A stretch of DNA of 64,000 nt from Thiofilum flexile DSM 14609. GTDB lineage: Bacteria; Pseudomonadota; Gammaproteobacteria; Thiotrichales; Thiotrichaceae. A program made the translations under genes and the position numbers. The notes under the pieces were generated by a model that was given only the letters and a program-made list of their open reading frames with translations, had not been told where the DNA came from and did not search any database. Positions 33,197-42,946 of the stretch are shown piece by piece (positions within the stretch are counted from its first letter, which is position 1; each line of letters begins with the position of its first letter). The stretch covers positions 1 to 64,000 of the forward strand of contig NZ_KB904746.1 of assembly GCF_000380185.1 (NCBI RefSeq). The letters run 5' to 3'.

Positions 33197-35719
33197 ATGA
33201 GCACTATTAATACGACTTCACCCCGTATCACTACCATTCGTCCAACTACTACTGTTGGCTCTACCGCTACTACAAATCGCTCTAGCTCCACCCCGACTAC
33301 GCCGATACCTACCACACTGACCACACCGGTTCAGAATATTACCCAGCAAACGATGGCTCAAGTGGGGTTGACACCAACGCCCGCTCCTGTGTCTATATCT
33401 ATGCCTACTCCGATCCCACCTCCTATCGGAGTGTGGATGACACCAACGCCTGTACCTACTGCGCCCACGCCTGCTCCCTCAGTAACCCCTACTCCTGTCC
33501 CACGCCCTATCGGATCTGTGGGAATGACACCCGTTCCAGTTGGTGTTATGGAGCCAGGTATCACCGTTTGGGGTTCTACTACTGCTACTGAAGCACGCCA
33601 ACAACTCAGTGATGCACGTACACGCTGGGCTAATAAAGGCATCACAAACTACAGCCTACAAATCAATAGTCAAAATACTAGCGCCACTCCAACCACCATG
33701 ATGGATCTGGGTAAATCGGCTACTGTAGATATTATCAATGGACAAGTGGTGGGTGCCTCGAATCCTTATTCCACTGAGCCTGCTGATACTGCTTTAGCTA
33801 AGCTCACCGTTAATGACTTATTCGATCTAGCCGAAAAAGCGATTAATGCGGGGAACTTCTCCGATATCTATTTTGATGAGCGTGGTATCCCTACCAATAT
33901 TCATGTGGGTGATAAACAATACCAAGCCTATTTACAATCTGTGATCACTCCTGCCACCTCCGGTAATGATACAGTAACGATTGCGACCCCTAACTATCCC
34001 GGTATGGAGCCAGGTGTCACCTACCCGGCACCAGTCCCCGTTACTATTGGGACTCCGGCTTTAGAGAACAAAACCTATTGGGGTGGTGAGGGGCAAGATA
34101 CAGCCGTACTTTCTGGTAAACTCAGTGACTACACCCTGCAAACCCAATCAGATGGCACGATTGTACTCACTCCGATCAATGGCCCCTCAGTTACCCTAAA
34201 AGCCTTTGAAACCTTCCAATTTGCTGACACCAGTTTGACTAAAGAGCAGATCACTGATCCCGCTCAAATGCTTAACTATCGCCGCCAACAATGGCAGTCA
34301 CAGGGTTTGACTAACTATTCGCTCGGTGTGGGAAAATCAACGAATAATAATGATGGTCGTACTATTACTGCCGATGTAATGATGAATTACCAATCCGCCA
34401 AGATTGATGTGATTAATGGGCGCGTGGTCAATGCTGAAACCTCTGATATGGGTAATACAACGCTCAGCCCAGAACTAGCAAATATGACCATTGACTCCCT
34501 CTTTGACATGGCGCAACAAGCCATTAACCGTGGCGAGAAAGTTGATATTCAATACAGTAATACAGGCATCCCTCAGAGTGTGCGCATCGGTAGCACCCAA
34601 TATCATGCCAATATTCACTCTAAAATCACGGCAGGTACGACAGGGAATGATACTTTCACCGCTCAATTTACGCCTTACTCTGCTACAACCCCGTATAGCC
34701 TCCCAGAAAATACTCGCTATGTGGGCGACAGCGGCGACGATACCTTAAAGATAAATGGGCGCTTACAGGATTTTCAAATAAACCAAAACTCTACGACCCA
34801 AAATGGCTCGTTTACTATTTATAACTCCAGTAATAATAGCCCCGCCATTTCAACCAGTGGCATAGAGCATTTGCAATTTAATGACACGACAATTGATGCG
34901 GCTCAACTTAAACCACAAATGCTCAATTATTATCAACAGCAATGGAATAATGCGCCCTTAAAAGACTATACCTTAGAGCTGACTAAAAATACGGCTCCCA
35001 CTATCCCCACTGCTACTACTACCGTGACAACACCTACTTCTCCTATTGCCAACCCTGATAGTAATCGCCGTACCATTATTGAGGTTAAAAACGGACAAAT
35101 TGCCTCAATAACAGCTAAAGATTATATGGGTAATACGCTCACACCTGATCCAGAGTTTGCTAATTTTACGGTGGAGAAACTATTTGATTTAGCCCAACAA
35201 GGTTTAGCGGCTAATGATAAAAGTACTGTTTACTATGACTCGAAAAAATCCTATCCGCAATCTATTCAAGTGGCGGGGAATAATGGTAATACCACCTATT
35301 ACAATGCTCAAGTGAGAGTACCGGGCGAGCCTGAAAATATATTTGGCTATGCCACTACCACAGGTGGAATGGGTAGTTTTGGAACTGCGACGACAGGTAC
35401 AACAGGTGGCATTATTCCAACTCCAGTACCAACGCCGACTACCCCTAGCATCGCTCCCCCCTCACAGGGAACTGCGACGGGAGCAACCCCGACTAGTGGC
35501 AGCATAGCTACCCCGACTCCTACGGCTAACGGTGCTACCTCTACTCATCAAGGTAGCAATAATGCTAATGCCAATCGCCCTAAAATCGATCCGCAGGTAT
35601 TAACTCGCTTATTAACCGCGCTGATTCAGTTGATTAAAAACATGCAAGCTAATAATCAAACCAATACCGCGCATAATAATACGGTGAATAGCAACGCTTC
35701 TCAGCGTATTCGTAATTAA
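33197..35719 (+). CDS. modular DUF6174/RTX-like protein, paralogue 1
   Basis: An 840-residue protein without an N-terminal signal peptide. After a Thr/Pro-rich lead (MSTINTTSPR, then TPVQNITQQT and a TPTP-rich stretch to about residue 115) come three DUF6174-like units, each opening with RRxWxxxGxxxYSL and containing the VINGxVVxA and LFDLAxxAI blocks. Between them lie two RTX-like modules with degenerate Gly/Asp repeats (GGEGQDTAVLSGKLSDY and GDSGDDTLKINGRLQDF) and FQFADTS/LQFNDTT ends. A second Pro/Thr linker precedes a conserved helical end, RPKIDPQVLTRLLTALIQLI. The design suggests export by type I secretion, with no transporter here. AAGGAAG precedes the ATG. Confidence 0.85.
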   Translation: MSTINTTSPRITTIRPTTTVGSTATTNRSSSTPTTPIPTTLTTPVQNITQQTMAQVGLTPTPAPVSISMPTPIPPPIGVWMTPTPVPTAPTPAPSVTPTPVPRPIGSVGMTPVPVGVMEPGITVWGSTTATEARQQLSDARTRWANKGITNYSLQINSQNTSATPTTMMDLGKSATVDIINGQVVGASNPYSTEPADTALAKLTVNDLFDLAEKAINAGNFSDIYFDERGIPTNIHVGDKQYQAYLQSVITPATSGNDTVTIATPNYPGMEPGVTYPAPVPVTIGTPALENKTYWGGEGQDTAVLSGKLSDYTLQTQSDGTIVLTPINGPSVTLKAFETFQFADTSLTKEQITDPAQMLNYRRQQWQSQGLTNYSLGVGKSTNNNDGRTITADVMMNYQSAKIDVINGRVVNAETSDMGNTTLSPELANMTIDSLFDMAQQAINRGEKVDIQYSNTGIPQSVRIGSTQYHANIHSKITAGTTGNDTFTAQFTPYSATTPYSLPENTRYVGDSGDDTLKINGRLQDFQINQNSTTQNGSFTIYNSSNNSPAISTSGIEHLQFNDTTIDAAQLKPQMLNYYQQQWNNAPLKDYTLELTKNTAPTIPTATTTVTTPTSPIANPDSNRRTIIEVKNGQIASITAKDYMGNTLTPDPEFANFTVEKLFDLAQQGLAANDKSTVYYDSKKSYPQSIQVAGNNGNTTYYNAQVRVPGEPENIFGYATTTGGMGSFGTATTGTTGGIIPTPVPTPTTPSIAPPSQGTATGATPTSGSIATPTPTANGATSTHQGSNNANANRPKIDPQVLTRLLTALIQLIKNMQANNQTNTAHNNTVNSNASQRIRN

Positions 35720-35728
35720 CCTATCACT

Positions 35729-35765
35729 TCAGCCCAAATACCTAGCACTAAGGTATTTGGGCTGA
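35729..35765 (+). terminator. hairpin after paralogue 1
   Basis: Perfect 15-bp stem TCAGCCCAAATACCT / AGGTATTTGGGCTGA with a seven-base loop, ten bases after the stop. A related hairpin follows paralogue 2. No T-run follows, so it may stabilise the mRNA end rather than terminate. Confidence 0.65.
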
Positions 35766-36107
35766 CTTGCTTACCAAAGCACTCATTAAATATTTTGATA
35801 TATAAGCTATCAATTTTATAAAATATCGCTAACTATAAAGTTAGTACAGAGATTAAGCTAAGCCCTATTAACGAATCAGTCATTTAAAATAAGTTATTTA
35901 TATTACCCATCAGAAATACTTAATTTACTTCTCTATTACAAAAGTAAAATTTTACTTTTTCCAAACGCTACTTTTCCATTAATGGTACTAACCTTACCTC
36001 CTATCCTTTAGCAATTGTGCAAATATTTAGACCTCTTTATTAATTAGCTATCAGGAATACTGTCATCCCAGCAGTACTTAAATCTAGCAAAATAAGGAAG
36101 ACACTTT
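35766..36107. promoter_or_regulatory. conserved leader/promoter of paralogue 2
   Basis: This region holds the 20-bp palindrome (35940-35959), CCATTAATGG (35976-35985), the shared block CCTCCTATCCTTTAGCAATT and, just before the start, AAATAAGGAAG. The last 180 bases are highly similar to the regions before paralogues 1 and 3. No additional gene was seen in the first 170 bases, which are AT-rich. Confidence 0.75.
35940..35959. promoter_or_regulatory. 20-bp palindrome upstream of paralogue 2
   Basis: The half-site AAAAGTAAAA is followed directly by TTTTACTTTT. Its centre lies about 158 bases from the start codon of paralogue 2, the same as at the other two sites. Confidence 0.8.
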
Positions 36108-38480
36108 ATGAGCACTATTAATACAACTCGTATCAATATCCCCCGTACTAACCCTACTACCGTAGCGGCTAGTAATAATGCGGCGACTAATCGCACGAGA
36201 TCAACTACAACAGCCCCTATACCTACCACACTGAGCACACCCGTTCAGAACATTACCCAACAAACCACGGCTCAAGTAGGACAACTCACACCGACTCCCG
36301 TTGTACCCATCCGGCCTACCACCACTACAGGCGCTACAGGTTTCACTAGTAGTACTTCTGTACCCGTTGTACCCGGATCTGTTGGTATAGTAGGGCCTGG
36401 TGTTGTTTGGTCCACTGGCCCTGCTACTGCAGCCGAGGCACGCCAACAGCTCAGTGATGCACGGACACGTTGGGCAAACAAAGGGATTACTAATTACTCG
36501 TTAAGCCTCAATAATTTTAGTGAAGCCATAGGTACAGGAGGAAGTGCAACCGTCGATGTTATCAATGGGCAAGCTGTGAGTGCTTCTAATCCTTATTCAA
36601 CGGTGCCTGTCGATACCGCCCTAGCCAAGTTGACCGTTAATGACCTATTCGACCTAGCCGAGAAAGCGATTAATGCGGGGAATTTCTCCAATCTCTATTT
36701 TGATGATCGTGGTATTCCTACCAATATTCGTATTGGTGATAAACAATATTCTGCGTATTTACAATCTATTATCATACCTGCGACCGCTGGTAATGATACC
36801 GTCACTATTGCGACCCCTAGTTATCAGAACCCTACCACAGGAGAGATGATTTTTAATCCTTCAGATAGCAAAACCTATTGGGGTGGTGAAGGGCAAGATA
36901 CTGCCGTCTTTTCAGGTAAACTCAGCGATTACTCTATACAGACCCAATCGGATGGATCGATTATAGTAGCCCCCTTCAATGGTCAACCTGCCACGATTAA
37001 AGGCTTTGAAACGCTGCGTTTTGCTGATACCAGCATGACCAAAGAGCAGCTCACTGATCCCGCTCAAATGCTCAATTACCGCCGTCAACAATGGCAGTCA
37101 CAGGGGTTGAATAACTATTCGCTCATTGTCTCAAAATCAACTGGTTCTGAGCCATCATCCATCTCTAGCACTACGCCCATCCCGATATTAGCGACAAACT
37201 TTCAAACCGCTCAGCTCGATATTGTCAATGGACGGGTATTAAATGCTAATGCGATGGAGAACAGTAATAACAACACTCCACTTAGCCCTGATTTGGCGAA
37301 TATGACCGTTGATAACCTATTTGATATGGCACAACAAGCCATTAATCGGGGTGAGAAGGTTGATATTCAGTATGATTATAGAGGTATCCCTAATAGTGTG
37401 CGGATAGGTAGCACACACTATAGTGCACATATTCAATCCAAAATTGTAGCGGGCACCACAGGGGATGATAATTTCACTGCTCAATTCACCTCCTATCCTA
37501 GTACTATGATGCCCTATACAGAACTAGGAGAAACTCGCTATGTAGGGAATAGCGGCAATGACACTTTAAAGATTAATGGGCGTTTACAGGATTTTTATGT
37601 CTCTCAATCTCCTGCTCAAAACGGCTCATTTAATATTTTTAGCTCGACTAACAATGCTTTCCCCGTCTCTACTAGTAGCATAGAGCGTTTACAATTTAAT
37701 GACGTGAGTATTGATAGCGCTCAATATAAATCGCAAATACTCAATTATTATCAACAACAATGGAATAATGCGCCTTTAAAAGACTATACCTTAGAGCTGA
37801 CTAAAAACACCTCTGACCCAGTTAGTGCTTGGTCGTCCTCTTATCATGTTCCTGATTACAGTCGCACTATTATTGAGGTGAAAAATGGGCAAGTGGCCTC
37901 GGTAACAGCCAAAGATATGCAGGGCAATACCGCTACACCTGATCCTGAATTTGCCAACTTTACCGTGGATAAACTCTTTAGCTTAGCCCAACAAAGCATA
38001 GCCGCTAATGATAAAGCGGAAATTTTCTATAGCTCACGCAGACCCTACCCGCAATCGATTCAGACCACTGATAATAATGGTAAATCCACCTATTACAGTG
38101 CTCAAGTGAAAGTGGCGGGTGAGCCAGAAGAGATGAATGCTATCGCTTATGGTACGATAACAATAGGTGGAGGTGGTGCTATACCTACACCAGTAACACC
38201 CCCCACCGTTGCGGTGCCACCACGGGGTAATACAACGACTCCCACAACAGGCACAACGACCTCTGGTAGTACACCTACTCCAGTCAGTACCACCACAGGC
38301 CATACTAACTCGGCTTCTAATACAGCTAATGCCAATCGCCCTAAAATCGATCCGCAGGTATTAACTCGTTTATTAACCGCACTGATTCAATTGATTAAAA
38401 ATATGCAAGCTAATAATCAAACCAATACCGCGCATAATAATGCAGCGAATAATAACGCCGCTCAACGTATCCGTAATTAA
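36108..38480 (+). CDS. modular DUF6174/RTX-like protein, paralogue 2
   Basis: The 790-residue product has the same plan as the gene before it: MSTINTTRINIPR lead, a shorter Thr/Pro-rich part, three DUF6174-like units (ARTRWANKGITNYSL, RRQQWQSQGLNNYSL, YQQQWNNAPLKDYTL), two intervening Gly/Asp modules (GGEGQDTAVFSGKLSDY, GNSGNDTLKINGRLQDF), a Pro/Thr linker and the nearly identical C-terminal helix RPKIDPQVLTRLLTALIQLI with an Asn-rich tail. Units two and three and the C-terminus are closest to paralogue 1, the N-terminal linker differs most. No signal peptide is present. It has its own promoter-like leader with the shared palindrome. Confidence 0.85.
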   Translation: MSTINTTRINIPRTNPTTVAASNNAATNRTRSTTTAPIPTTLSTPVQNITQQTTAQVGQLTPTPVVPIRPTTTTGATGFTSSTSVPVVPGSVGIVGPGVVWSTGPATAAEARQQLSDARTRWANKGITNYSLSLNNFSEAIGTGGSATVDVINGQAVSASNPYSTVPVDTALAKLTVNDLFDLAEKAINAGNFSNLYFDDRGIPTNIRIGDKQYSAYLQSIIIPATAGNDTVTIATPSYQNPTTGEMIFNPSDSKTYWGGEGQDTAVFSGKLSDYSIQTQSDGSIIVAPFNGQPATIKGFETLRFADTSMTKEQLTDPAQMLNYRRQQWQSQGLNNYSLIVSKSTGSEPSSISSTTPIPILATNFQTAQLDIVNGRVLNANAMENSNNNTPLSPDLANMTVDNLFDMAQQAINRGEKVDIQYDYRGIPNSVRIGSTHYSAHIQSKIVAGTTGDDNFTAQFTSYPSTMMPYTELGETRYVGNSGNDTLKINGRLQDFYVSQSPAQNGSFNIFSSTNNAFPVSTSSIERLQFNDVSIDSAQYKSQILNYYQQQWNNAPLKDYTLELTKNTSDPVSAWSSSYHVPDYSRTIIEVKNGQVASVTAKDMQGNTATPDPEFANFTVDKLFSLAQQSIAANDKAEIFYSSRRPYPQSIQTTDNNGKSTYYSAQVKVAGEPEEMNAIAYGTITIGGGGAIPTPVTPPTVAVPPRGNTTTPTTGTTTSGSTPTPVSTTTGHTNSASNTANANRPKIDPQVLTRLLTALIQLIKNMQANNQTNTAHNNAANNNAAQRIRN

Positions 38481-38490
38481 CCTACCTTTT

Positions 38491-38524
38491 GCAGCTCAAA
38501 TACTTAGCAAGGTATTTGGGCTGC
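38491..38524 (+). terminator. hairpin after paralogue 2
   Basis: An imperfect stem GCAGCTCAAATAC / GTATTTGGGCTGC, ten bases after the stop, related in sequence to the hairpin after paralogue 1. No T-run follows. Confidence 0.6.
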
Positions 38525-38816
38525 TTATTTCATCAATCAAACCAACTAAATAAGTAATGATTTTAAAAAACATTCAATTGATAAAATACTTAGCTTGAAA
38601 CTAGTATTTTTTATTCTTCATTAAAAATTTTTAATTAACCCTTCTCTGAAAAAAGTAAAATTTTACTTTTTTCAAAGGCTCATTTTCCATTAATGGCTAT
38701 AACCTTACCTCCTATCCTTTAGTAATTGTGCAAGCATTTAGACTTCCTTATTAATTTAATATTTCGAGTGCAGTGATCCCAAGGTACTTAAGCTAGCAAA
38801 ATAAGGTAGATATTTT
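38525..38816. promoter_or_regulatory. conserved leader/promoter of paralogue 3
   Basis: It contains the 24-bp palindrome (38649-38672), CCATTAATGG (38687-38696), the block CCTCCTATCCTTTAGTAATT and AAATAAGGTAG before the ATG. The order and spacing equal those before paralogues 1 and 2. Confidence 0.75.
38649..38672. promoter_or_regulatory. 24-bp perfect palindrome upstream of paralogue 3
   Basis: Half-site AAAAAAGTAAAA followed by TTTTACTTTTTT. It is identical to the palindrome upstream of paralogue 1, with the centre about 157 bases before the start codon. Confidence 0.8.
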
Positions 38817-41042
38817 ATGAGCACTATTAATACAACCCGCCTCAATATCCCCCGTCCCCATCCAACTATTGTGGGGTCTCCTACTAACTCGCTGACTAAT
38901 CGGTCTAGCCCCACTCCGAGTGCAACAATACCCGCCACACTGAGCACACCCGTCCAAAATATTAGCCAGCAAACTACCGCTCAAGTGCATCTACCTGTGT
39001 CAGGATATACCGGAGGTATCTTTGTACCAGGCTCCATAGGTCCAGGTGGTGGAACGTTAACTCCAACACAGGCACGCCAACAGCTCAGTGATGCACGTAC
39101 TCGTTGGGCTAACCAAGGCCTCAATAGCTACACTTTAGCCCTCTCTACCGGATCGCTAGGTGATGAAACACTAGTGGATGTGGTTAATGGGCAAGTGGTT
39201 CATGCCGCTAATCGTTACACCGCTGACCCGGCTAACTCCACTTTAGCCCAACTCACAGTCAGTGACTTATTCGATTTAGCTGAGCAAGCGATTAATGAGG
39301 GGATGGGTTCTAGTCTGCGTTTTAGCGAACGGGGTATTCCTAGTAGTATTCGCGTTGGAGATAAGCACTATTCTGGTTATATAGAATCGGTTATTACGCC
39401 TGCCACGGCGGGCAATGATACGGTTGTTATCGCTACACCTTTGCCTGCGCCTATCTCTACTACAGCCCCTAGACCTTTCACGATTTCTATGGAGGAAATA
39501 GCCTACGGGAATAAAACGTACTGGGGAGGTGCAGGGCAAGATACCGCCGTCTTTGCAGGGAAATTGAGCGACTATTTCGTACAAACGCCACCGAATGGAG
39601 AGATTAAAGTCACACCCGCTAGCGAGTATGCGGCACTTCAGCCAGTGACTATTAAAGACTTTGAAGTCTTTCAATTTGCTGACATTAGCTTAAGCAAAGA
39701 GCAACTCAAGAATCCTGCAGCAACACTCGATTACCGTCGCCAACAATGGCAAGCTCAAGGCCTGAATAATTATTCGTTATCGGTTGAAAAATTCACTGAT
39801 CCCAACCAAGTACCCAGAACAATAACCGCCTCCCCTGCCATGTGGGCAGATTACCAATCCGCACAACTCGATATCCTCAATGGGCGAGTGGTGCAGGCTA
39901 GTGGGACTAAGGATAATTCTACACTCAGCCCAGAGCTGGCTAATCTCACCATTGATGCTCTATTTGACTTAGCTCAGCAAGCTATTAATCGAGGGGAAAA
40001 GGTTGAGATTAACTATAATGCTAAAGGGATTCCAGCCAGTATTCTTATAGGAACCACACAATACCGTATTACTATGCAATCAGACATTATTGCAGGTAGC
40101 ACTAGGGATGATCATTTTACGGCTCAATTCGCCACTGATCCTTCACTTCCCACAGGTACTATGAGCAATATGAAATCTACTCGTTATATAGGTGACACGG
40201 GCAATGACACTTTAACGATTAATGGACGCTTACGCGATTTTAATGTCACGCAGCCCTTGCCTAGTCATACAGGCTCATTTGATATTCAGCGCTCTAGTGG
40301 TGGCTCCTATCCCGTTTCCACCAGTGGCATAGAACACTTGCAATTTAGCGATGCCACTATTGAGGCTGCTGAACTCAAGCCTCAGATCCTCAATTACTAT
40401 CAAAAACAATGGAATAACTTCGCCCCACAAGATTACATCTTAGACGTCATTAAATTTAATGATCAAGGCGTTTACCCTTATCGCAATGATACTCAAGCCT
40501 CTATTGAGGTTAAAAATGGGCAAATTGCCTCGGTGAGCGCAAAAGATATGCGCGGCAATGCCACCACACCCGATCCTGAGTTAGCCAATCTGACGGCTGA
40601 TAAGCTGTTCACCTTAGCACAGCAGATGCTCACTGATAATCCTAAAACTGAGATTACCTATAACCGAGATAGGGGATACCCCGGCTTTATTCAACTCTCC
40701 GCTAATAACAGCCGTAGTGGATATAGTGCTCATTTGCGGCTACCAGGGGAGCCAGAAATACCTCAGGGGAGAACCAGTATAGGTGTAGGAAGTGTAAATA
40801 TAACAGACACTGGAATCACTCCTTACAGCGGTGTTACCCCTGCCACTATAAGCCCTACTAGCGGGACTACCCCACTAACTCCAGCTACAATAGGCCATAG
40901 CAACACTAGCCCATCAACAGCGCAAAACACGGGGCGGATTCAAATCGATCCGCAGGTATTAACCCGTGTCTTAACCGTGCTAAGACAATTGATCAACACT
41001 ATGCAAGCCAATCATTCATCCTCTGCTCAAGCTACACGATGA
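38817..41042 (+). CDS. modular DUF6174/RTX-like protein, paralogue 3
   Basis: A 741-residue member with the lead MSTINTTRLNIPRPHP, a short linker, three DUF6174-like units (ARTRWANQGLNSYTL, RRQQWQAQGLNNYSL, YQKQWNNFAPQDYIL), two Gly/Asp modules (GGAGQDTAVFAGKLSDY, GDTGNDTLTINGRLRDF) and a C-terminal helix QIDPQVLTRVLTVLRQLI. It is more diverged than the first two, and its Pro/Thr linkers are shorter. The fourth member follows after 36 bases with its own AAGGA site and no separate palindrome, so the two are probably co-transcribed. Confidence 0.85.
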   Translation: MSTINTTRLNIPRPHPTIVGSPTNSLTNRSSPTPSATIPATLSTPVQNISQQTTAQVHLPVSGYTGGIFVPGSIGPGGGTLTPTQARQQLSDARTRWANQGLNSYTLALSTGSLGDETLVDVVNGQVVHAANRYTADPANSTLAQLTVSDLFDLAEQAINEGMGSSLRFSERGIPSSIRVGDKHYSGYIESVITPATAGNDTVVIATPLPAPISTTAPRPFTISMEEIAYGNKTYWGGAGQDTAVFAGKLSDYFVQTPPNGEIKVTPASEYAALQPVTIKDFEVFQFADISLSKEQLKNPAATLDYRRQQWQAQGLNNYSLSVEKFTDPNQVPRTITASPAMWADYQSAQLDILNGRVVQASGTKDNSTLSPELANLTIDALFDLAQQAINRGEKVEINYNAKGIPASILIGTTQYRITMQSDIIAGSTRDDHFTAQFATDPSLPTGTMSNMKSTRYIGDTGNDTLTINGRLRDFNVTQPLPSHTGSFDIQRSSGGSYPVSTSGIEHLQFSDATIEAAELKPQILNYYQKQWNNFAPQDYILDVIKFNDQGVYPYRNDTQASIEVKNGQIASVSAKDMRGNATTPDPELANLTADKLFTLAQQMLTDNPKTEITYNRDRGYPGFIQLSANNSRSGYSAHLRLPGEPEIPQGRTSIGVGSVNITDTGITPYSGVTPATISPTSGTTPLTPATIGHSNTSPSTAQNTGRIQIDPQVLTRVLTVLRQLINTMQANHSSSAQATR

Positions 41043-41078
41043 GCAGGACAACTTATTGTATATTAAGGAAAATTTATT

Positions 41079-42899
41079 ATGAGTGCTATTAATTCTAGTC
41101 GTCTAACAGCCACACCATCCACCACTCGTGCGACAACTGCAACACCGGCTCGAAGCCTGACCCCAACACCCTTTGCAACCTCTAGCACACTTGCGCCAGT
41201 GACTAATCTCACCCAACAAACGACCTCTCAAATTAATATGGGTGGTACATCCTCTATCTCTTCCTCTGCCTCTGCCCCAGGCCCTGTACCTAATCAAGAA
41301 ATCATTACGACTCAGGGGACTGAGGGGGATGATGTATTGCAGGCTAATGTGAGTACAACACAGGCAGCTACTCCTCCTAGGGGTTATCATGGCATTTATG
41401 GCAAAGGCGGAACGGATACTCTAGTTTTCCCCAAACGCTTGGCGGATTATCAAGTCAGTATCCCCGAACTCACAGCGGACCCCATCACTGGCACCCTTAG
41501 TCGCTCAGATGAAATCACCATTACCGACCGCAACACCAGCTCAATGACGGCCTCTCAACCCCCTCGCACGATTAGGGGCATTGAGCGTTTTCAATTTTCT
41601 GATGTGACTTTAGATAAAGCCGCACTCATTGATCCACTACAAGAACTCAAGTATTACAAACAACTCTGGGCGCGTGAGGGTAGCGATAACTATATCATAC
41701 GCCTTTCACGTAATAGTCAGGGGATGCAATCCACCACTGTCTTAAATGGGGTTACGCATATTACACCAGAATCCTCTAGTGGCATGGCGGTAGTCGAAGT
41801 ACAAAATGGTCAAGTTGTCTCTGCTTCACTCAATCAACTAGTAGGACATGCAGGCGTAGTACAGGGTACTTCTCCCGACCAAACCGTTGATCCACAATTA
41901 GCTAAATTTACAGTGGACTCTCTCTTTGACCTGATTGAGCGCTCCATAGCCGAAGGTAAAACAGTAAAGGTTCAATACAGTCCCGAAGGATTACCACGCG
42001 GTATCTACATTGGCAACGTTGCTAGAATTAACTACTTTGCCGATTTACTCTCAACCATCGTTCCGGCGACAGAGGGGGATGATAAAGTCAAGATAACCGT
42101 CAAACCCTCCTCCTATCTTTTTAGCCCTAACATAATAGGCTCTAATGACCCCAACTATATCAATACAGCCTATCGAGCAGGGGCAGGACAAGATACCGCC
42201 ATACTCCCCGGAAAACTCAGTGATTATTATATTCGCCAAGTATTTAATGATGACAGCACCGTAGCGATTCGCCCCTACAAAGGGCAGCCTATTACGGCTA
42301 AAGACTTTGAAACCTTCCAATTTGATGATGTGACACTGACTAAAGCACAGCTTTTAGACCCCGCACAAACGCTAGACTATCATCGTCAGCAATGGCAAAA
42401 CCAAGGCATCAATAGCTATTCGATGTACCTTAGTAAAGATAGCAGTGGCACCGGACAAAATCGGACTATGGTTCAATCCAATGTGGTCAATGGTCAGGTT
42501 AAGGAAGCGGTGGCATATGGTCCTAATACGACTACCAACTCCCAACCTGATGCTGAATTAGCTCAACTTACCATTGATAAGCTTTTTGATTTAGCAAAAG
42601 CCGCCGCTAATCGCGGGGAAAAGGTTGATGTTTACTACGATAGCCGGAGTATTCCGACACAATTTTTTATAGGTAATACCAGCTATATGATTAGCATCCC
42701 ATCACTAGACAGCACAATGACACTCACCCCACCCAGTGCTCCTATTCCCATACCACAGCCAGTGACTACCACTACCCCCTCAACACGCCCAGAGAGACCC
42801 ACGAATACAACTGAAACGATCCGACTCGACCAGCAAACATTAATCCGCTTATTAGTGGCACTCGTGCAATTACTGCAAACGATGAAAGCCCGTACCTAA
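41079..42899 (+). CDS. modular DUF6174/RTX-like protein, paralogue 4
   Basis: The shortest member (606 residues) begins MSAINSSRLTATPSTTRATT and shares the TPVTNLTQQTTSQI-like leader pattern. Its order differs: it opens with a Gly/Asp module (TEGDDVLQANV, YGKGGTDTLVFPKRLADY) and then has two DUF6174-like units (YKQLWAREGSDNYII, HRQQWQNQGINSYSM) separated by a second module (GAGQDTAILPGKLSDY). The C-terminal helix is IRLDQQTLIRLLVALVQLLQ. The first DUF6174 unit has been lost or never acquired. AAGGA precedes the ATG, and a proper hairpin ends the array. Confidence 0.84.
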   Translation: MSAINSSRLTATPSTTRATTATPARSLTPTPFATSSTLAPVTNLTQQTTSQINMGGTSSISSSASAPGPVPNQEIITTQGTEGDDVLQANVSTTQAATPPRGYHGIYGKGGTDTLVFPKRLADYQVSIPELTADPITGTLSRSDEITITDRNTSSMTASQPPRTIRGIERFQFSDVTLDKAALIDPLQELKYYKQLWAREGSDNYIIRLSRNSQGMQSTTVLNGVTHITPESSSGMAVVEVQNGQVVSASLNQLVGHAGVVQGTSPDQTVDPQLAKFTVDSLFDLIERSIAEGKTVKVQYSPEGLPRGIYIGNVARINYFADLLSTIVPATEGDDKVKITVKPSSYLFSPNIIGSNDPNYINTAYRAGAGQDTAILPGKLSDYYIRQVFNDDSTVAIRPYKGQPITAKDFETFQFDDVTLTKAQLLDPAQTLDYHRQQWQNQGINSYSMYLSKDSSGTGQNRTMVQSNVVNGQVKEAVAYGPNTTTNSQPDAELAQLTIDKLFDLAKAAANRGEKVDVYYDSRSIPTQFFIGNTSYMISIPSLDSTMTLTPPSAPIPIPQPVTTTTPSTRPERPTNTTETIRLDQQTLIRLLVALVQLLQTMKART

Positions 42900-42912
42900 C
42901 CATCCCTTATAG

Positions 42913-42946
42913 CCCAAACGTTTACTCTAAAAACGTTTGGGTTTCA
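42913..42946 (+). terminator. terminator at the end of the paralogue array
   Basis: Perfect 11-bp stem CCCAAACGTTT / AAACGTTTGGG with a seven-base loop, followed by TTTCATT, 14 bases after the stop of paralogue 4. Confidence 0.75.

Noticed and set aside
33358-33645. Minus-strand Gly/Val-rich frame opposite the Pro/Thr-rich linker of paralogue 1
   Set aside because: Low-complexity coding DNA leaves long open antisense frames; there is no independent evidence for a gene.
36201-36481. Minus-strand frames opposite the start of paralogue 2
   Set aside because: They are the antisense of the Thr/Pro-rich lead and differ in each paralogue, so they are not conserved.
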